From Sialis fuliginosa (taxonomy: Eukaryota > Arthropoda > Insecta > Megaloptera > Sialidae): a stretch of 64,000 nucleotides of DNA. The stretch lies in the NCBI GenBank assembly GCA_961205875.1, contig OY540820.1, positions 8,370,001 through 8,434,000 on the forward strand. The letters are read 5' to 3'. The first letter of the stretch is position 1; each line of letters starts with the position of its first letter. The notes beneath the pieces are model-generated. The model was not told the origin of the DNA. It did not search any database and saw only the letters and a program-made list of their open reading frames with translations. This document shows positions 58,301 to 64,000 of this stretch, in pieces. Made by a program: the position numbers and the translations under genes.

Positions 58301-61300
58301 TTAAACTTATGTAGATTTGTAGGGAATTTCATAACGAATTAAGTGGTATATTTTTTATTTGATTATCAGGAGTCCCGATATTTCAGAAACACTGAAAATT
58401 TCTGTAAATTCTTAACTTTAATACACGAGAAATTAGGTGTTTTATAAAAATTATATCTCACTTAGGAGCTCAATATGAAAAAATGTTTTTTGAAGGTTGT
58501 TTTAAGGATAAACAAAGGAAACTTTTGCCAAAATTTGGTGCAATTTGGAGTATAGAGAAAAAAGTTTTAATGGTGTGAATATAGCGTTTTTTGGAAAATA
58601 AGACATCTAAAAACAAGTGTAACTTTAAAAGTTTTTGACCAAATTAAAAAATGTATAAATATTTGGAAACTACATAAAAAATAGAATAAAATGACATATA
58701 CCGGAAGTATTTTGGTTGAAACCAAAATATTTGGCGGCAATTTCAAAATCGACAATTTTTACAAAAAATCAAACTTAATGTTTTGGTACCGCATTCGACC
58801 AAAATTGAATATTCGGGTCTGAAACCGATTTCAAATGAAAGATCAACAAACGAAGAAAATGAGCCCTATAACATGCATAATAAGGGACATTTTGAAAAAT
58901 AAGGTACTATCGAAAAAAGTCTAATTTCGCTCGATTTCAAAAGTTTAAAAAATCATAATTCGGCCAAAAAAGGAGGCGTGGAGTGTTTTTTTAATATATA
59001 CTTTGAGGGAAAAAATGGGAGCAAAATCGGTGACATACGTGCGCCCTGTTTTTTAAAAAACTACTGGAAATGCTCATATATATTAAAAGCATGATCCACT
59101 GTACAGTTACGGTTCTAATCGTGATTACAGTATAATTTGTTTTTTACTCTTTTCAGACTCTCTTTAAAACTGGAGCCGCCTTCACCTGCAGCTAGTTCTT
59201 CAAGTTGTAGTTCGAAAGAATCGCTAACGGCTAGGCCGCCTCCAGCGGATTCCACAGCTTTGGCTTTTTTAAATTTGTCCCCGGCAAAGGCTTCGTCGGG
59301 ATCATTACGTCTGCATAACGCAGTCACTCAGGGTGGAGCAAAGTTCATGCCGGGACATAGAAAATGTAGAAGTTTAGGCTCAAAGTAAGTGTTTTTTTTT
59401 TTTTTGAAACTCAATTTGTTTTTTTGATGATTTTTGTGCTGAAACTTTAAGAAATTGAATAGTGCATATTTCTTTGATATATTGTCTCTTTTAAAAGATA
59501 GAGACAATATTTTTTTTTTTTTAATATTAAGTAAAAATACACATAAAATTATTTTGAAATGTATAGGGTGTCCAAAAAAAAGTTGTATGGTAAATGATAT
59601 ATATTTTTTATTGGAATCGCTTATTTATTTCTACCGTATTTAATTCCAATTATATAGATTTATATATGTACAATAGTGTATTTTTGAAAAACGTTAAAAA
59701 ATATTTTTTGAAAAAATTTGAAAATTCATTTTGGACTTAATTTTGAAGATTTATTCTTGGAATTTAGTGTGGCAGTAGCTTAAACTATGCACAAGTTAAT
59801 TATTTCATACAGGGTGTTCGTTAAAAAACCTGCAAACTTTAAAAATTCAAAGATGAAAATACAGTTTTTTTAACACAACACCCTGTATTTTTGTATCTTA
59901 AAGTATATAGCTTTCAATTCTCTATAACTTTTATACAGTATGTCCTATACCTAAAATTCAGGGCTTCAAACCGGAACTGAGCCGAAAACCGGAAAAACCG
60001 AAAAAAATATCGTTTTTTTCGGTTTTCTTAAACGAGAAAAGATATCAAAGAAATATGCATTTTTATCTCATCCTGTATAAATATTTCTTAATGTTTTTGC
60101 GATGTATCAATAAAAGAAATGCTTTACATGAATAATTGATTTTTAATGACTGTTTCGTTTTCATCATTTTTTTAACGTTGTGTTAATAATCAAATTTTTT
60201 TTCCCTATCGTTTATGCTTAAAATATTCATCACATATTTTAAATAGGAAATTTCGGTTTCCGTAATAAAATAAAATTTAATTGTTTAATTTTTTTCTATG
60301 TTTACACCAAGCGTTTTTAAAAATAACAGTTATGTGTTTATTTGTAAAGAAAAATTTTGCACCAAACTTAAAATTTAGAATGGACAGAATTTTGTATTTT
60401 TATGTTTACCAGATTGTTTTTTTATCATACATGTTTTTATGTTTAAATGTATTTATTGTAATAAAAGTTATCAAGCTTGGTGTTTGCATAGCTTTTTTAT
60501 CAAATTTTTCTCTCATGAATATAAAAATTGATGTTTTTTTACGATCTGAATTTTATCAATACCGTATTGGTTGACGAGATATTTAAAGAAATGTTTCTTT
60601 AGCAACAATGACAGTTAAAAATTTTCTGATACATTGTCCAAGGTTAGTAAATGCACAGGTTGCCTCAGTAGTTTTTGACCAATGAGTTTGGGCACTCCAG
60701 ATTACGTATTTTCCCCTTCTCGTGTCGAGTTACAAGGCTACATTTGTTATGATTGGTCACATCATTCCCCCTCCTCATTTAGGCACCCCAGATGACGTAT
60801 TTCCCTCTCGCGCCGAACTACTGAGGCTACCTTGTACATTGTCAATGTATCTAGTAAAGCAAGAGCTAATTTATAATTTAAAGTGAAGTCAAATATATAT
60901 ATTTTTTCTCATTACCGAGATTGAAATTTTAAATAGTTAACAATACAACCTCCCTAAACCTCCTTAAAAGTATAATTTCACTCTACCCCCGTATACTTGA
61001 TAATAACTCATTCTATATCAAATTAAACTATACAATAAAATTGTGTTCATTTAAAAAGATTTAAATTTATGTTTCAGTTAAGGTTAAACATCACTTTAAA
61101 CTAGTAGAAAGAAACAAAGTGGGAAATCTTGGGTGGCAATTTTAAAACTTAAAACCAGTTATTATTTCTAACAGCCTTGTAATTTTTTAAATGAACCAAT
61201 TAGCATTTAGAAACTTATTTCTGAATACTGGGCTGTGATTGGTCCATTTAAAAATGTCTGTTAAGGTACGTAACTGCAAACTTGACAAGTATGCATGATC

Positions 61301-64000
61301 CATATTTTTGTACAAGCAATCTGTAGCATTTGTAGGGTAATTATGCGCAATCATTTTAATTGTATAAGCCGCCTGAAGATGGATTGAATTTAAATCATGC
61401 AAGCTTGACAAGCTTAGCAAGCCGCGCTTGCACAAGCGAAACTGAACGTGTGTACTAAGAACGTGTAGGTTTGTACAAGCAAACGTGTCGTAAGTGAGCT
61501 CTACAGGTTGCTGTAAATCTTTCGTGGGGGGTTATAGCTTCTTTATCGTATCCTTTTTAATTAAAGATGACAAAAGTTTCAAATAAGTTTCTTAATTCAT
61601 TCTGAGATAATTATGCCAATTACGCGGATATTTCTTCAATTTACTCAGTAAATTAATGTGGGAATATGTTTTTCTTTTCATTAACCACTCTTTACACCAC
61701 GATTCTTCTTTCGCGTTTTCCTCTTGTGCAGCGGCGAATTTACGTTAAATGCCGCTCTGAGCAAAACAAAAATTCCCGCCCCTCTACCAAGGGAAAATAT
61801 AACCTATTTTCTTCAACAATCACATATTTTAAATATGCGATTGTTGAAGTAAACAAGAGTAGTTAATGAGTTGATACACAGATGGCAGCACAAAAAGATG
61901 GATCATTTATGCTTGTCAAGTTTGCAGTTACGTATGTAACCACCTTTAAAAATAACAGACTAGGGAGTAAGGGAGGTTGTACACAGACATTTATGAAATT
62001 TAATCTGATAGTTTTATTTATTTATTTAAATGTGAGTTTGTGTTGACCAATACAGTGTTAATCTGTTACTGAAAGTATAAAAATTAACGATGGAATGTAA
62101 CTGACACACACACATTGCTCGTTCTGAATCTGTTGATTTTGTCTCAGATTCCGTAGCACAAGCCTGCCTCGCAACTTTCATAAGCAAACAGACCCTTGCC
62201 CCCGTCTGTCGCGTGGGTAAGTTATCCTGAGTTTGCGCAAGTCATATCTGTACATTTCGCTTTGTTCATGTCGCATGTCCGGTCTGTTGATTTGTGTGTG
62301 AATAACTATTGCATTAATATCCTTGGTTGATTATTTTGGGTATAAATTAGACCATTAAGGAGTTGACTAACTACACAAAAATAGTCGAGCATAGTTTTTG
62401 TATTATGGCTTACAATTTACATACAGAACTGTCAATATACTTCGTATAACATACTTGAAATTTCATGTACCTACATAAGTACTTTTGAAAATTGCAAAAG
62501 TTATTTGTAGTCCATTCAAGTACTTTTTGATACCTGAAGAACTTACTTTAATTAAGTACATTTATTTAAAAATAGTCAAAAGTACCTACTTAAGACATCA
62601 AATTATATAATACTTTTTTACTTGAATTTAACAAATAAAGTATTTATTTCAAGTACATTTGAAAATCGCATGAAGTACTTTCACCATTTATATTATAATT
62701 TACTCATATGTATTTATCCCCCCTCGCGAAAATTTTTCTTACTACGCCACTGATTTTCACTAAGTATTTGGTACTTTTACTTCAAGTACTTACGACAGCT
62801 CTGATTGTAAATTAGTCAAATTGTCTTCTGATAAATTAATTTGTTAAACTTGTTTTTTATATCCGATATATTATTATTAAAAAAGCTTTTAAACAGTTTT
62901 AAACAAAAAATATTTTTTTGTTTAATAATGGGATATTAATGAAGTATAATTCATGTTTTTTTATGTTTTATTTTGTTTTATAGGCATGTTTTTGTCACAC
63001 AATATATGAGAGCACATTTTTTTGCATCGATATTTTTTTATATCTTTATTTATATAAAAAATCGCTTTATAAAAAAAAATCGTCATTTAAAGTATGTACA
63101 AATATTATACATCAGGAGTGACATTATGTATACAACTTTTTAAAGCAAATTTTAATTTTAGGTACTAAATGTATTTTTTTTAATTTATTTATTTATAATT
63201 TGAAATTGTACCTACATTTCTATATACAAATTTCTTAAAGAATGTACATAAAAATCGTTTACATAAAATATTGATTATAAAAACCTTTGTCAATAATTGT
63301 ACAATTTTAATATCAAAGACAAACAGTGTTAAAGGTCATAAAGTCATCAAGATTATATGTTGTAAATTAAAGGTGTAGATTTGACATTTAATTTAGTGGG
63401 TGAAGAATAACAATTGTATATTGCACCAGACAGTTATAAATTATATATACAAGGTGGACCAGAATTAACTCCTCTGTAAAATAATCGATAAATAGTTTAT
63501 TTTTTCTGAAAATTATTTGATGGGTTGGTCAAAATAACGACCTAAAAACGATGAGTTAATACTGTTTCGCTTTCTTTGAAATCTCCAATCGAATCATCAT
63601 TAAATCGAAATGTTTCAGCATATTTCACAAGAATCACATTGTCCCACATGCTGATACCAAAGATGTAAAGTCTGTCCACTTACTGGACGATTCTGTAATA
63701 GAAGAGACGCTCCAGGTGACAACGGAGATACACAGAGAGGGCGGTAGGGAAACCGTATCTACTATGACGGCTATGCAGCGAGACAGCAGTGAGGAGCAGT
63801 GCAACTTGCTTGATCCAGATGAGAACGATGATTCGGGAACTGCAGTTGAATCTCCTATGCAGGTTTGTAAATGAATGAAACTGGCACTTTAACCAGATAG
63901 GATGAAAATTAAAATGTTTGTTGTGTTTTTGCTATCAGGGCTGCGTAAGACGAAAAACCATTTTAAAAGAAGGTAGAAAACCAGCGGTAGCATCTTGGCA
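55338..64000 (+). CDS. RalGPS: RalGPS-type Ral guanine exchange factor, 3' end off window
   Basis: Activates Ral GTPases by GDP release; membrane-linked signalling. Exons: 55338-55409, 55470-55654, 55713-55968, 56031-56194, 56261-56403, 56707-56932, 59157-59384, 62148-62216, 63619-63862, 63939-64000 (cut). All junctions are GT-AG and the frame is open for ~549 residues. Residues 1-110 are polar with a basic [10 protein letters not shown] run. Residues ~112-349 are the RasGEF (CDC25) domain: [53 protein letters not shown] Ser/Pro-rich linker follows ([26 protein letters not shown]), then HLLDDSVIE. The last exon, [15 protein letters not shown], opens the PH domain. There is no Ras-binding N-domain, as expected for RalGPS rather than RalGDS. 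The start is the first of two ATGs just after an acceptor; an upstream exon is possible. Introns 56933-59156 and 59385-62147 are full of repeats. Confidence 0.95.
57034..57304 (+). repeat. Dispersed repeat copy 2, in RalGPS intron
   Basis: Matches ~54337-54652 in the same orientation (GATTTACTATTATTGTCACT, ACCTGGCCAGAGAACGTACC, GAGCTTTATATAT). Its tail is interrupted by the foldback at 57305 and resumes at 59076 with ATATATATTAAAAGCATG, so the foldback is younger. Confidence 0.75.
57305..59075. repeat. 1.77-kb foldback element in RalGPS intron
   Basis: Ends GAGCATTTCCAGTAGTTTTT and AAAAACTACTGGAAATGCTC, flanked by ATATAT on both sides. Arms of ~800 bp (to ~58130 and from ~58270) are almost the same sequence inverted. 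A 62-codon ORF reads identically in both arms (57647-57835 plus, 58567-58755 minus). The main difference is a short indel near 57405/58985. The ~130-bp centre contains CGAGCGAGCGCAAGCGAGCC. No protein is recognised; the ORF is probably fortuitous. Confidence 0.85.
59808..59887. mobile_element. 80-bp MITE with TACAGGGTG ends
   Basis: TACAGGGTGTTCGTTAAAAA at the left and TTTTTTTAACACAACACCCT then GTA at the right. A short stem-loop with TA borders, of Tc1/mariner MITE type. Confidence 0.7.
60656..60838. repeat. Duplicated CRE-like segment with inverted ends
   Basis: Two direct copies of GGCAC(T/C)CCAGAT(T/G)ACGTATTT, each followed by a CTC(G)-rich stretch and AAGGCTAC or GAGGCTAC (60689-60743, 60782-60833). 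The whole is bounded by GTTGCCTCAGTAGTTTTT and ACTACTGAGGCTAC. Contains GACCAATGAG and TGATTGGTC (CCAAT-type) sites. Could be an old MITE or a regulatory duplication. Confidence 0.5.
61256..61960. mobile_element. ~705-bp TIR element in RalGPS intron
   Basis: Left GTCTGTTAAGGTACGTAACT, then GCAAACTTGACAAG and CATGATCCAT. Right ATGGATCATTTATGC, then CTTGTCAAGTTTGCAGTTAC and AACAGAC, in inverse order. TIR arms ~60 bp with small gaps. The interior repeats GACAAGCTTAGCAAGC and TTGTACAAGC. No transposase. Confidence 0.7.
62217..63618 (+). other. RalGPS intron between exons 8 and 9
   Basis: Non-coding. 62520-62690 is rich in repeated AAGTACTTTTGA-like and AGTACTT motifs. 62687-62751 is a right half of the CAGTGGCGTAG hAT group. 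Nothing else is recognised. Confidence 0.5.
62687..62751. mobile_element. Partial hAT MITE, CAGTGGCGTAG group
   Basis: ACTCATATGTATTTATCCCC and CTTACTACGCCACTG match the right half of 34082-34190. The left half is lost. ATTTTCAC follows it and ACTTTCAC precedes 62687, a possible eroded duplication. Confidence 0.5.

Larger units (their letters stand above)
59385..62147 (+). other. RalGPS intron between exons 7 and 8
   Basis: Non-coding. Near 59954 a CAGGGCTTCAAACCGGAACT end with ACCGGAAAAACCG repeats looks like half of a hAT element. Other content is listed separately. The 97-codon ORF at 60281 is a composition artefact. Confidence 0.5.

Noticed and set aside
57647-58755. Identical 62-codon ORFs on opposite strands (57647-57835 and 58567-58755) as a duplicated gene
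   Set aside because: They are the two arms of the foldback element, have no homology that I recognise and A/T-driven composition. Identity comes from arm similarity, not protein selection.
60281-60574. 97-codon Phe/Leu/Ile-rich ORF as a membrane protein
   Set aside because: It lies in a RalGPS intron and its hydrophobicity is what T-rich DNA gives by chance. No homologue recognised.

Overview
This is an AT-rich stretch of animal nuclear DNA, almost certainly from an insect. Three genes have short GT-AG introns and insect-type orthologues, and the space between them is packed with small inverted-repeat transposons, LINE-like tails and foldback elements. I cannot name the order. No bacterial, viral, rRNA, tRNA or CRISPR features were seen.

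Gene content. (1) Minus strand, 6639-11478: a complete 494-residue NR2E-group nuclear receptor in eight coding exons, best matched to Hr83. A GC-rich block at 21.4-21.7 kb looks like its distal promoter and untranslated first exon. (2) Minus strand, 34208-37290: a complete 638-residue polypeptide GalNAc-transferase of the Pgant35A/GALNT11 type in eight exons. It shares a 227-bp upstream region, with a TATCGATA (DRE) motif, with a divergent plus-strand candidate first exon at 37518-37560. (3) Plus strand, 55338 to the right edge: a RalGPS-type Ral exchange factor whose full RasGEF domain is present and whose PH domain is cut by the window end. All three models were joined exon by exon and stay in frame. 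They are unrelated in function (transcription, Golgi O-glycosylation, small-GTPase signalling) and are simply neighbours.

Repeats. Twelve hAT-type insertions show target-site duplications (TSDs) that are perfect or nearly so, the smallest a 47-bp element. A ~557-bp MITE family (six copies, termini AAGGTA..TACCTT) shares a related terminus with a 3.3-kb element at 39401-42719 that has a perfect 22-bp terminal inverted repeat. At 27.9-32.6 kb a dead mariner transposase is broken by three later insertions, one of which carries a 2-kb foldback. A second 1.8-kb foldback lies in a RalGPS intron. The rest of the intergenic DNA has no recognisable gene.

I found no convincing new multi-gene system. 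The most unusual structures are the two long foldbacks, the nested mariner locus, the AAGGTA family with its possible larger relative, and the 47-bp hAT derivative.
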